This document shows, one piece after another, positions 24,346-35,559 of a stretch of DNA of 64,000 nucleotides. Numbering within the stretch: position 1 is the first letter of the stretch; every line of letters begins with the position of its first letter. Made by a program: the position numbers and the translations under genes. Where the stretch lies: assembly GCA_022497145.1 (NCBI GenBank), contig MU385890.1, positions 186,001 through 250,000 of the forward strand, given 5' to 3'. The stretch is from Rostrohypoxylon terebratum. Taxonomy: Eukaryota > Ascomycota > Sordariomycetes > Xylariales > Hypoxylaceae. The notes below the pieces were generated by a model that worked only from the letters and a program-made list of their open reading frames with translations, was not told the origin of the DNA and did not search any database.

Positions 24346-25098
24346 ATGAAAGGCAAAGGTAAAGGGAAAGATCGCGTTTATTCTACTTTCGGGTCTGGGG
24401 ATGTATTCTATGGATACGATGAAGACTACGATGCGGGAGCTGGCACAGTGGAATTGACGTCTTCGAGCTCACAGTCTCGACATCATACTGCAGCGCCGAG
24501 TCCAGCCCGGAGTTCAGGGTGGCATGAACAATTTATTGAGCCCTGGATGCTCTCTAATAATACCAACCAGACGTCTTTGAGCAGCCCCTCATATTCAACT
24601 CCGCCAAGAACTTCCAACCATATGCCTCTAAGCAACCTCTCGCCCTCAACTCCGTCGAGAACTTCCAACGCAGATAGGGAATACTCTCACTCTCCACTAC
24701 GTCCTAAACCCAAAACAGAAACCTGTCCCGAATGTGGTAAGGAGGTGTCCTTGTACGGGCTGCAAAAACATACCGAGCGGATACACAACAACAACAACAA
24801 CGACAGCAACAACTCACAAGGGTCTTTAGGTAAAGGCGTACCTAGAATGCCATACATTGGAGGAAGTTTCGCATGTGATGAGTGTGATTCGTCGTTCGCG
24901 GATCAGAACCATCTCAATAGACACAAGAGAAGGATGCACGACCCGGACTAGTCATACAGACGTTCAGTGCGTCGTGTTGAAGGGGGCTTACCATGTTTGG
25001 TGGAGGGCTGTGAGAGACGATTTGAGAATCAAGAGCTGTTGAAACAGCACACCAGGAGATACCACCAGACTTCCTTGGGTTCTCTTAGGGCCAAATAA
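24346..25098 (+). CDS. C2H2 zinc-finger protein with in-frame TAG before its last finger
   Basis: This is a probable DNA-binding protein. From ATG 24346 the frame runs 201 codons to TAG at 24949-24951. It encodes a Ser/Pro-rich N-terminus, finger 1 (CPECGKEVSLYGLQKHTERIH), an Asn-rich linker, and finger 2 (CDECDSSFADQNHLNRH, then KRRMH). The same frame then continues without another stop for 48 codons to TAA at 25096-25098 and encodes a third complete finger (CLVEGCERRF, QELLKQHTRRYH). No GT-AG intron that removes the TAG in phase was found. The options are stop-codon readthrough, a recent nonsense mutation that leaves a two-finger protein, or a sequence error. The neighbours are a sulfatase and a convergent Zn2Cys6 factor, but a regulatory link to them is not shown. 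Confidence 0.75.
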
Positions 25099-25244
25099 AC
25101 ATGGTCATTCCCGTGAGATGACTGGGAGGTACTTGAACACTATGGGTTTACCAATTTGACACGAAAATGAGCTAGTTATGGAATTCTCTCCCTAGTGTAG
25201 GTAGTATAATATGGATATTTCTTTTCTTTGGATGTTGCATGTAC

Positions 25245-26646
25245 CTAGACCATAGTGGTAGCTAATGTTAGTAATAACCCCAACTTGTCACAATTCGCAT
25301 GCCACCTATTTAGTTCCTGGCCGTGATCTGAGTTAGGAGGGCACGAGCGCGCTTCTATGAGGTCACCGAATCTTCGTATCAACCTGGGCGGATCGCGACA
25401 GTAAACCTTCCGAGCTGATTCCCACTCGTCTCGTGTTCTAGCATTCCAGAGCGATCCAGGAGAGGGCAGTTGAAGAGTGCGATAGTTGCTGATGCTAGGA
25501 CACATAACCCCAAACTTTAGATCTATCACTCGACTCAGGAGAAACCAAGTGATAGTACACCTAGATTTTTAGTTAGATTCAAAGATATCATAGAAAGGGG
25601 GTGGTAATCCTACCTCCGTTGTACTTCAGCAGAAATCCAATCTTCCCAGGATAAATACGGATCATCTAGATTATCCTGAGGAAACCATACGTTATTATCT
25701 AAATCGAAAGCTCTTTTGCCGTAAAGCTGATTTTGTCAGTGGGAGTGCACCATATATCTGTAGTTCTCGATACTCACTTCAAATGTCATCAGCATCTGGA
25801 GGGTTATCTCCGGGATTTTATCCGTAGATATGTCGTCCAGGGCGAACATTATCATATAGATTATCTGTGCTTGCATGCCCGACACCAACTCCTTGAGGGA
25901 TAGGTTTTGAAGATCCCGAAGTAGCTGTTTATTTTCCGAGTCGATAATCGACCAGAATGAGTCCAGTCCGAGAGACTTTCTGTCGGCGTAGAGACTTGCA
26001 ACCTCTGAGCACCGGACAAGGTTTTGGGGAGGCTCAGGCTGGTACCAGTACCCGTGGTTGAACCACGAAAATGTCTCTCTGCTGATCATCGTAAACGGAA
26101 GCCCTCGGAAAGATTCCAGGATGAACTTGGCACTCTGCTGAGCGACAGGGTCGGCGCGAAGAGCGACAATTGATCGAGGTGACGTAGGGGGTAAATCAGG
26201 TAAGCTGGTCGAAGAGCCGAAGTGAGGCATATCAAGGAAATTCTCCAAGGGAGAATACGGGATCTCCATGGCAAACGCAAAGCTGTCTGCCGGGCTTGGT
26301 AAACCTCCATGTTGATTTTTATACTTGTACTTGGTTACGAGAGCAGATGTAGGCTTCTCATAGATACAACGGAAGCCTTTCAACTTGCACCGTGAACATT
26401 CAGGTTCGAAACTACACTTGGCCTTAGCAGAATGACACTCCCTGCAAGAACGAGCTCGCTTTCTAGGGCGGTCTCGCGTGCGCCGGCAGTATGCAACGTG
26501 CCTCTTATAAGCAGATTCTAGAAAGCATAGTCAATGAGTGCCCACTGAGGTCCCGAGCTGATGGAAGGTCGCTAACCTGTTGCGATGGGTTTGCTACATA
26601 AATTACAGAAATGGATCACATCTGGGGTCATTGCGTCGACAGACAT
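25245..26646 (-). CDS. fungal transcription factor with C2HC finger and Zn2Cys6 cluster
   Basis: This is a nuclear regulator on the minus strand. Exons are 26646-26577, 26517-25778, 25726-25614 and 25560-25245; all phases close and the product is 412 residues. An N-terminal variant finger uses C14, C17, H30 and C34. A binuclear cluster follows directly with C48, C51, C58, C64, C67 and C74 (C-x2-C-x6-C-x5-C-x2-C-x6-C), preceded by the basic stretch RRTRDRPRKRAR. The rest is a helical effector region; WFLLSRVIDLKFGVMC near residue 315 is common in this group of fungal C6 factors. It is convergent with the C2H2 gene. Its targets are unknown; the sulfatase/transporter pair 3-5 kb away is a candidate by position only. 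An alternative end at the TAG at 25612-25610 is rejected because splicing gives a better continuation. Confidence 0.85.
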
Positions 26647-28160
26647 TTTAAGAATTTCCGTAAAGAAATAAATCAGGGTTCATTCTTATGTTTGTGTCTT
26701 TGGATTTTGGATTTTCGAGGCTGTATCCATATATGGCGATTGTCAATTTGTAAGCATCCATGAATCTTATCCCGTCCGTTAGCGTGACCCGCTTTATCGA
26801 CATACCCCACGATAATTAACTTGCAAGGTTTTAAGGTCCCGGTCGACTCTTGGATGCCCTCTAAGAGCGACGACGACGAGCAGAAAAATTACTCAGAAAA
26901 TATGAACAAAATCTGTGTAAAACGAACCAATTTGGATTTATTCGCTGTGTATTAAGATTCGTAGACTTTGCTGGGCGAATGAAATGGATGCAACTTTTAT
27001 CGCGATATTATAAATCAGAATTACTCATGACGTGCTTATTTGCTTCATGGTGTGTACCGTCATCAACTTTGGAGTAAGAACGGCGGATATAAGGACTTAA
27101 TATGCGAATGTTGGAAGAGCATTTGCATTTTTGCCGGACAGCTGAATACTCGAAACTTTTAGAAGCTTTCGCTTTAGACATCTTTCTGAATTGGCCCACT
27201 ATGAAAGGGAAAGAGAGATCATTTGAGTGCGAAATAATTGTTGTACATACAAGAGCAGACGGGATGATAGAAAATAGAAAATAGTGTTGTATTGCGGAAG
27301 TTTCCATACGAAACTAAACTTAGAACAAGCAACTTTCTTACTTAAGCTCTTGATTACATAATCACACTCGTGGAAACTTTTTTCCAGAAAAGGGGGCGGG
27401 GTACCTTTTTATTCACATTCATAACTCTAGTAATGCACAAATAGGGGTAAATATAGTACCTACTTAGGTCCTATACATACCATAGGTGACTTGGGAGTCT
27501 TGGGCTGTTTGCGTGACTACGAAACCTGAATCCAACGCATTGTTGGACAATTAACAGGGCAAAAAAGACACACAATCCATCGATTCGATCCTATATCACC
27601 TTTCTCATTATTGACCACGTCTAGTGGTACATGACGTATTCTATTTCAGCCTCATTCGTCGGCATTGGCCCTGTCAAAACTCTCTAATGGCTTGGCGAAC
27701 AGATCCACGATGCATTAGCGTCCGCGAACTTGCGGTCTACCATATCATTCGACGCCCTCATAGGCACTCCTGGCACGCATACGACCCAACCGCCCAGAAA
27801 CAAGAAAACGAACGGATTGGTACCCCATCACACGTTGACGTGTAGTCACCGGTAGTCACACCTAAATATCGTAGACGCAAGCATGCAGAGCCGTTATCCG
27901 GTCTAGACCTAGGTATAATAACAGGTGGCTAGGTAGGGCTGGTATGTAGAGGTAGGTACCTACCTACCCAGCTACCTACTTCATATATTTATTAAGGCTT
28001 CTCTGCCCGATCCTGTCTCTGTCTCACCGTGATCCAATTCCTGTCATCCTCCGAGGTTTTCCATCAAATCCAAAAGCAACTAGTTGTTTTCTTTTAGGAA
28101 AAAAACATCCGAGTCAATCCGAGTCTTTCTACTATTCACCGATAGTAAACATCAGCAATC
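26647..28160. other. intergenic region, no gene supported
   Basis: About 1.5 kb that is fairly AT-rich up to 27.6 kb. Open frames near 27008-27307 and 27624-27845 lack domains or splice support. An AGGTA/TACCT cluster lies at 27910-27990, and a C/T-rich leader precedes the MARVEL gene. Confidence 0.6.
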
Positions 28161-28710
28161 ATGGCTCGATCCGACCCGCGTTTCTCGAGCCCCCCCTTCT
28201 TCCTTTTCAGCAATGTGTTGATCTGGGTTTCGGCCGTCATCGTGATGGGCATCTTGTCTTACTTCATCTCCCTGAGCAACTATGTCCCCGGCCGCATAAT
28301 CTACGAGGAAGTTATTGTGAGTTCTCGATTATCTACCTAGCCAAGACCACAATGGCAAAGTCCAAAATCCGCTAATAAGTAACCTTCGCAGTCTGTCCTC
28401 ACTGTAGCCTTTTTCCTGATTTCGTTCATCCTCGGCACGTATCCGGGATACATCCTGTTGTTCAACATAATATTCTCTTACCTCTGGCTTGTCTCGGTCG
28501 TCTTCGCCGCGCTGGATTGGAGCTATGAGTACGCGGGTGCTCTCAACCACACCGTCGAGGCTTTCACCTTCATTGCTTTGTATGTCTAGTCCGCTTGCAT
28601 CGATTTGCAGCTCTCGCTAACTCATCACCAGCTTCTTCCTGCTCTTCAACGTTATCTCCGATTGGCACCGCGGCTACGGAGGCCATATTCGCACCACTTC
28701 CGCTGTCTAA
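28161..28710 (+). CDS. MARVEL-type four-helix membrane protein
   Basis: This small integral membrane protein is probably of the MARVEL (membrane-associating) domain family, whose fungal members organise plasma-membrane domains or act in trafficking. Exons are 28161-28316, 28392-28579 and 28632-28710; the product is 140 residues. Four hydrophobic segments are visible, at about residues 14-35, 53-72, 74-92 and 105-122, separated by short loops including SNYVPGR and DWSYEYAG. The tail DWHRGYGGHIR is polar and probably cytosolic. The upstream context (CAATC ATG G) fits the start. Length and topology fit the family; no specific function can be read from the sequence. Confidence 0.85.
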
Positions 28711-29320
28711 AGATACGATGCTATGAATTTGCGCACGATGAACGTTCACTTATGAAAGCTTTGCAGGGCAAACTGGGCTCATATGATTAATGATATACGA
28801 AAAAATAGTACGACTGAGTTAGGAAGTAAAGCGACATGACAATTTTAATGAAACCACGAGCATGTATGACTTGGACATATTTTCACGGTCGGGTCAGGAC
28901 CATCTTTGCTATGATAAAAACCGTAGCGAGGCCATCCTAGTGAAGTGACATGACAAATGCATTGAACCTCTCAAGAAGCTATGAATCTTTTATTCCGAGA
29001 ATCTCAACCAAAGGTTTAGAGGGCGTCTTACACAGTGCGCAAAGTGTATTGAATTCAACTCCAAGTTGGGTGAAATAGTGATTTGGTTACTAAGATTTAC
29101 TGGTCAGCCACTATCTTCGTAGGTAGTATGGCCGCTAAACAAAGGTGTCTATAACAGTGCGAGAGCTTTTGAAGTTTCCATGGATCACTCATAATAAATT
29201 CCAATGTAATTAGATTTCCAAGCCATAGGTATTCAATTACGAACTGCGATGACTTTTCTAGGTTTAAAAAACAGTATCACTGTAATACCGAACCTACCTA
29301 GTATGTACCTAACGACCAAT
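28711..29320. other. intergenic region, nothing recognised
   Basis: About 600 bp of AT-rich sequence between convergent genes, with no open frame or repeat of note. Confidence 0.6.
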
Positions 29321-30031
29321 TTATAACGGCTTCATATTTCTAACTGCTAGGTGCTCTCTATAAGACCTCATTGGCGAAGTCGGCGTTAACATACCTCGGC
29401 GGTCAAAACTAGGACTAGATATCGCTTCCTTCATGCAACCCTCATTACATCGGATAAGATTCCGCGGCCGTTGCAAATTTTGAGCCCGGGAGCTCTTAAT
29501 AAGAGGCTTTTTGGCACACGAAGTTTTATGGATAATACCAACCTCGTTAGTATCTTCGGATACGAAATGGTCTGGGGACTGAAGTGGATTAGTGGCCGAG
29601 GGGCCATGGTAGATATCTGGCCAAACACCCCCTTTTCTCTTGCTATCTTGAACCTTGTGGTCCATCTTCTTCGCATACGAAGTACCCAGTTTCGATGCAG
29701 CGCGTTCTAGGGTGTTCAAGGGAGGTATGTTGGCTGCATTCACGTACGCGATACGAGCCTCCGGACATCTCCCCATAGCACTGAATATGTGTCCTTGAGT
29801 GAGATAACACTTTGCGAGAGGGGGGGACTCGCAAGCACCCGGAAATCTGGCTAGATTTACCGCCTCATCAATGGCAGCGGAAGCGTCATCCAGGTCGAAC
29901 AGGGAGGATTTTGCCTCGTACCTGTCGAGAAGCTCGGAGCTACGACGGATCAGGTTGTTTACGTGCTTTGTGTTGTCAGCCACTTCTTTCTCGGTGAGCC
30001 TGAAGGAAGAAAAAATATCAAGCCCAGCCAT
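29321..30031 (-). CDS. uncharacterised TPR-like protein
   Basis: An uninterrupted minus-strand frame of 236 residues starts at ATG 30031; the open frame extends further upstream but only from a GTG. Residues 1-110 look helical and contain a TPR-like pair: a helix around ASAAIDEAVNLARF, then AKCYLTQGHIFSAMGRCPEA followed by RIAYVNAANIPP. The last 120 residues are basic and low in complexity, with several Cys and Lys-rich patches. No catalytic motif is present. The product is not recognised. It could be a lineage-specific adaptor-like protein or part of a larger gene whose other exons were not found. Confidence 0.6.
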   Translation of the reverse strand: MAGLDIFSSFRLTEKEVADNTKHVNNLIRRSSELLDRYEAKSSLFDLDDASAAIDEAVNLARFPGACESPPLAKCYLTQGHIFSAMGRCPEARIAYVNAANIPPLNTLERAASKLGTSYAKKMDHKVQDSKRKGGVWPDIYHGPSATNPLQSPDHFVSEDTNEVGIIHKTSCAKKPLIKSSRAQNLQRPRNLIRCNEGCMKEAISSPSFDRRGMLTPTSPMRSYREHLAVRNMKPL

Positions 30032-31153
30032 GACTTCCAATGGATGGGAGTTGTAAAAATCAATATAGAATACCACAACGTCGGATATCTGATACGATTA
30101 GGGTTCCTAGTATATATCTCTCAATGGCATTGTCTTAAATTCTAACCTTTTCCATTGTTTTTGCCTTTGCCTGGGAGTGGTCTTTCTTGTGACAATAGAC
30201 TTTCGACTCACCGCTGAGAGAAGGTGAAGTGCAGGTAATACAATAGGTGAAAGAAATGCAAAAAATGAGTAGACTCATCTGTCCTTGTTTGAGTCGCACT
30301 CTTTGTTGTACTTTTACCCCTGATAGCTTTCCCTCTCAGACACCTGCGCTAAGTCAGCATTACCTGAGGTATCCCGTGGAACCTTGGAAGTAATTCACTC
30401 ACCGTCATAAGTACCAAGCGCCAAGCGCCTGCGTGCTTTTTACCATGATGTCTCGAATATATTCTCATTGGCTGGGGTCTAGATTCGACGTATTTCCAAG
30501 TTATCATATTCATACTACTACTAGTTGAATGATCTGCCTTAGCCGTAAGAAAGAAGACTGATCAGACTGATATATCCGATGCCAAGTCGAATTAATAACA
30601 GAGCTATACGCAATGTCTCAAGGATTGTATGATCGAGGACACGGTTTCCGCGGCCCTGATCCGAATGCCAAGACGCACGTCATACCTTCGTACGCACAGT
30701 AGATATGGACGCGAAGAATTGCCAAGTCGGGGCGCGTGGTTGGGGGATCATAAACGTCTGACTGCGTATGACGGGTCGGTCCGCATAATCAGTTTGCTCC
30801 CCTCATTGGTACTCTTTTTTTCATGGTAAGCTCCCTGCCTTGGTCGAGGAGTACTCTAGCCCCCAATATCACCGTGGGAACCCTGTATAATACAGCTTGA
30901 TAAAATAACTCCACGCTCCGTAACATAGATAACAGCTGTGGCGAGCTGTGGCGACACTCGTATAAGTGGTAAGACGCCGCCACGTGCGGCTTTTATAAGT
31001 CTAGACTGTACGCAACTCTGATACAGGTATATAATAGGTAATAATCTGATCTACGACCTGAATCCTAGACTTTTTCAACGGCCGATATCTTTCAAGTCAA
31101 TGAAGCTTTAGTTTTGAAGGGTTTGCCTAGGCAGCTAGGTATATTTTACTCTG
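30032..31153. other. intergenic region, no gene supported
   Basis: About 1.1 kb between divergent genes. A short open frame around 30629-30829 has no domain, and the stretch 30840-31010 shows no coding bias. It presumably holds two promoters. Confidence 0.55.
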
Positions 31154-32779
31154 ATGGGTGACCAAATGACAGTTACTGCGCTCGCAGATATTATTAGGAA
31201 GCAGGCGGAAATCCTCGAAACGAGCCTGCCGCGGCATGCTTACACCGATTACCACGGTGATAAAAGCCTCAACATCGCGAGGTCAAAACTCCTCGAAGCT
31301 TGCGATAAGCTCAACCATCTCGTTACCGGTCCTATAGAATGGTGAGTACGAATTTACATATCTCACCTTGGACGATTTCGAGGTTTTCAATACCTAAGTA
31401 GAATATCCTGTGTGGAATGGATAATGTGGCTGATTCTGTCGCAGTGCGTCATTTCTTCCTAACACCCAACTCCACTCATCTATGCGAACTCCCTATCCGG
31501 GGTGAACGAATAAGTAAAGCAATAGTTGAGCAAATGCGGCCTCTATAACGACCGCTTTCTAATGTCACATAGATGTAATGGGCATAGCCCAAGGCCATCG
31601 CGTCCACGCGGCCCTGCAATACGTGTGCCACTTCCGGCTCGCGAGTTTTGTACCTGCAGATGGCACGCCGATCCCTTACGAGGACCTGGCGCGGGCCGCC
31701 GGAGTTGACACTTCGCAGTGCACCCGCGTCCTGCAGCTGCTAATGACATACCACATCTTCCGCGAGCCGGGTACCCGCATTGTCGCGCATAACCGTAACT
31801 CGCGCGTTCTACTTGACGAGGATACGGGAGCTGCAGTCGAGTGGTTGACCCAGGAATCTTTGCGGTCGAGCGCATTCTTTACTGAGGCGCGGGCCATGAG
31901 TACTAGGCGATGGTCGACAGGTGGAACAGGCGGTGTCGGGATAAACGATGTCGTTATCGACTCCGGCGAGGATGATGGAGAGAAGGGAGTTGCGAAAGGG
32001 AGGACAAGAGCAGAGACGACGTTAGGACTTGCGCCCGGAGTAATAGATCAACCTGCCTTTGAACTCATCACGCAGCAGCGCCAGACCACCGAGGAGTCTA
32101 TGAAAGCGGACCGATACGCGCGCGCCATGGCGGGTATGGCGAAGAGGAGACAGCTCAGCGTTGATCATTTGGTGTCTGGGTTCGATTGGGTAAATCTGTC
32201 TTCTGGCTCGGTTGTGGTTGACGTAGGTGGCGGTAACGGACACTGTTCGAAAGCCATCGCGCACTGCAACCCCTCCTTACGATTTATTGTGCAAGATGCG
32301 AACGTCGCGTTTGCAAAAGAAGTAGGCGCAGACAGCCGCCTGCAATTCATGCCCTATGACTTCTTCACGCCGCAGACTGCTACGGGGGACGTGTATCTGC
32401 TTCGGCGTATACTACATCATTACTCCGACCAGGACGCCGTGCGCATCCTACAATCGCAGCTCGAAACGGTGAGGAAGAAACCTAGCTCCAGAATCGTGGT
32501 CATGGATAATATCGCGATTCATAGCGGCATGCTCAGTACGCTAGAGGAGCGTAAGACTAGGTATGTATTATTACTTGTTTGTCCCGTGTTACAGAGTTGA
32601 CCTTCTTCCCTAGAACTTTGGATATCGCGATGATGGCCCTATTTAATAGCGTCGAGCGCGATTTAAAGGACTGGAAAGAGCTTTTCAGGATGGCGGACCC
32701 CAAGCTTAGGCTCGTCAATGTTACGAACCCGATCGGTAGCGCTCTGGCTGTGATGGAACTTGCGTTGGAGCAGACGTAA
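31154..32779 (+). CDS. COMT-type O-methyltransferase
   Basis: This SAM-dependent enzyme probably methylates a hydroxyl on an aromatic secondary metabolite. Exon 1 (31154-31341) encodes a dimerisation-type helix. The main exon (about 31573-32560) has the winged-helix N-domain, the SAM motif VVDVGGGNGHCSKAI, and LLRRILHHYSDQDAVRIL, which contains the catalytic-His region of this family. The last exon (32614-32779) closes perfectly after a 53-nt intron. The join between exon 1 and the main exon does not close: the donor at 31342 leaves phase 2, while the only acceptor before the frame's upstream stop (AG at 31571-31572) needs phase 1. A missed micro-exon, an unusual splice or a one-base indel would explain this. 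A Gly/Asp-rich insertion near codons 115-150 of the main exon is unusual. No polyketide or peptide synthase is nearby. Confidence 0.8.
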
Positions 32780-33319
32780 TCGAGTCGAGTGTTCTACTGC
32801 TTACATTCGCTTTCATCCTGTTGTTAGCTGTGAGAGATAGGCGCACTTGGATGTGAGGTGGTTGTTTTGTCTATCCCCCTTCTCGGACGGAGGATTACAG
32901 GGTGTTAGGAGTACCTACATGTGTAATCAGGCAAATCTGGTAGGTGCTGGAAATTGATATTTCTTGGAAATAGGGTCAGATTGATTCTATACGTTGTTAA
33001 TGTCTACCTCTATAATTGAGCGTTTGCTATATATTCATTAGTGGCCGCAGATGTAGTTGGTCATAGTTATCTTGCCCTGATATGTCATGAATATTATGAT
33101 CTTAGGTACCCACGCTGCCACAGCACGTATTGACAGCAAGATATCGAGGAGCTCCGATAGACTACGAGGGGACCTACTAACATGAAAATGAATGGTGAAA
33201 ATAGTGATTCATGGTAAGACACAGCGCGAGTCCTAGTACATCGTTAACACTTTCATGAGTTTGGACAATAAATTCATCTAATCATTCCATTTTAGAGGGA
33301 GTCGAAAGGTTTTTTTATC
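32780..33319. other. intergenic region, nothing recognised
   Basis: About 540 bp after the O-methyltransferase stop with no coding or repeat feature. Confidence 0.55.
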
Positions 33320-33536
33320 TCACCCCCACTCTACTTTTAAGGTTCGTTTCTTGAATACTTCGTCATCACTCGGCAAGCTAAACTCGAAAAATTCATCGGA
33401 TTCTTTGCCAGTGGCATAGTCAATCTTATACATGTAGCGCTATGCACACGAATTAGCTCGAGTTTGCGAGGCTCGCGTTAGATTTGGTATACTCACTGCT
33501 AGACGGCGTGCCCGTTTCCTCCCAATCAGAATTCAT
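33320..33536 (-). CDS. possible small two-exon gene or remnant
   Basis: On the minus strand, ATG 33536 opens a frame starting MNSDWEETGTPSS that ends at a strong donor (GTGAGT, 33496). A 57-nt intron with a TCTAAC branch-like site ends at TAG (33440). A 39-codon acidic frame then starts at 33439 with RYMYKIDYATGKESDEFFEF and stops at TGA 33322-33320. Both pieces look coding, but the junction leaves one base of phase, so they do not join in frame. It lies just beyond the 3' end of the eIF4A-III gene, on the same strand. It may be a decayed gene, a gene with a further exon, or one base of error. No family is recognised. Confidence 0.35.
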
Positions 33537-33612
33537 CCCTTCATTCCCTCGTGTAATCGACCTGCCACAAGTTTGCATCAGCTATAAGCATCATCATCGC
33601 CCCTCAGCATGT

Positions 33613-34966
33613 TTAAGTGATGAGGTCAGCAACGTTCATGGGCATCTCGTCAATCTGAGTCGAATAGTACACTGTTATCTGTCAGCATCACGCACGAAGT
33701 TAGGGTTTGTAGGCCTGAGAAAAACTTACACTCGATATCTCTGAGAATGCGAACATCTTCGCTAGTGACAAAGTTGATTGCCACACCCTTACGGCCAAAG
33801 CGACCGCTACGGCCGATACGGTGGATGTAGTTCTCGCGGTTGCTAGGTAGATCGTAATTGATAACCAAGCTGACTTGTTGCACGTCGATACCGCGAGCCC
33901 AGACATCAGTCGAGATTAGGACTCTGCTGTTGCCCTGTCTGAAATCCTGCATGATGCTGTCTCGTTCCTTCTGAGGCATGTCGCCATGCATGCTGCTGAC
34001 AGTGAAATTGGCCTCGCGCATCTTCTCGGTCAGCCAATCAACCTTTCGTCGGGTGTTGCAGAAGATGACGGCTTGCGTGATCGTGAGGGTGTCGTAGAGG
34101 TCGCAGAGCGTGTCAAACTTCCAGTCTTCTTTCTCTACAGCGATGAAGTACTGCTTCAGACCTTCCAGGGTCAACTCGTCACGCTTGACAAGAATCCGAA
34201 CAGGGTCGGTCATGAATTTGGTCGTCATGTCTAGGACATCGTAAGGCAACGTAGCCGAGACGACTACGACCTGAGTGGCGGGGGGGAGATAACGGTACAC
34301 GTCGTAAATCTGTTCTCGGAAACCCTGGTTGAGCAGCTCATCGGCTTCGTCAAGAACAAGCATCTTGATCTGGCGAGTGCGGAGGTGGCGGCGACGAATC
34401 ATATCGGCCACGCGACCCGGAGTACCAGAGACGATATGTTGACCATAGTCGAGCTTGCGAATGTCCTCTCCAACGTTGGTTCCGCCGATGCAAGCGTGGC
34501 ATTGGACGTTCATGTAGTCGCCAAGCGCCATGACGACTGATTGGATCTGGGTTGCGAGTTCGCGGGTGGGAGAGAGGACGAGGGCTTGGGTTTCGCGGAT
34601 GGCGGTATCGATGACTTGAAGCATCGAGATGGAAAAGGTGGCAGTCTTTCCGGTACCTGACTGGGCCTGAGCGATCGTGTCGCGACCCTTGCAAATCTGG
34701 ACGATGGCTCGAGATTGGACGGCGGAGGGGGATTCGTAGCCGTACGCGTAGATGCCGCGAAGAAGGTTTTCTATAGACAGAAATGCGATTGTGATTAGTC
34801 TTCATTCCGCGACAATGCAGAGATGCTTCATGCTATGTTTTATACGAATGTAAGCCTTACCTTTCAAGGACATCGACTCGAAAGTTGGGTGAACGGTGAC
34901 TTCTTTGGAGGTGGAAAACTCCATCTTTTCGTCGGCGCGACGATCGATACCACCGCCTTCAGCCAT
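33613..34966 (-). CDS. FAL1: DEAD-box RNA helicase eIF4A-III / FAL1
   Basis: This ATP-dependent RNA helicase is the core of the exon-junction complex in animals and acts in 18S rRNA maturation in yeast. Exons on the minus strand are 34966-34861, 34770-33730 and 33671-33613; the product is 401 residues, the usual family length. All motifs are present in order: Q motif (GYESPSAVQ), AQSGTGKT, PTRELA, TPGR, DEAD, SAT, ARGID and HRIGRSGRFGRKG. The C-terminus DEMPMNVADLI matches eIF4A-III. The last intron uses the donor after GAG T, giving a Leu codon across the junction. The gene is head-to-head with SF3A3 (593 bp between start codons), so two mRNA-processing genes share a promoter region. Confidence 0.96.
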
Positions 34967-35559
34967 GATGCCGGAGTGTTTGGTCGCGCGGATATAAAGA
35001 TGAAAGTTAGAGGAAGTTGTTTAGATTGAGAATCAGATCGAGATGGACTGCGATGTGCGCCAAGTAGAACCTTTTGGGATCTTGACGTGATTTACTGAAG
35101 AAGTTGATGTTTGGTTAAAGTTGAATTGGTAGCTCCAGGGCGTAACTGGTAAGCTGGAGAATTTTTATGGGGATGGATTTTTATTTTAGGCTGTGGTTGA
35201 GCCCCACATGCGCTAACAGATTGGAAGTGACCACCTAGCGCGTGTAACTGGAGCCCTGAGTTTGACGGAAATGCCGACCCCAGCCACTGTGGCAAGGGAT
35301 GGGTTTACTGGCCGTTTGTAACTGAACCTGAACCATTTTAAAGTTTATGCTTCTAGTACTTCGTATTTCGTACTAAACATTTTATACATTTCAAACATTC
35401 AGCCTCATCAATCTTTCTCATATTATCATCAACCCTCTTGCTGCTTTGATAACAAGGTTGAAATCACAATCACCATCGTATTTACACATTTCTCGTTGCG
35501 ACTGGGGAATCTTTCTTCGCCATTGAGTTCGTGATTGGTCATCACACCAGCTATTCAAG
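34967..35559. promoter_or_regulatory. divergent promoter of FAL1 and SF3A3/PRP9
   Basis: 593 bp separate the two start codons. The region next to PRP9 is T/A-rich and no specific operator is recognised. Position alone supports a bidirectional promoter. Confidence 0.55.

Noticed and set aside
25610..26646. Shorter C6 factor ending at the TAG in exon 3
   Set aside because: Splicing at 25613/25561 keeps phase and adds a typical C-terminal region of these factors.
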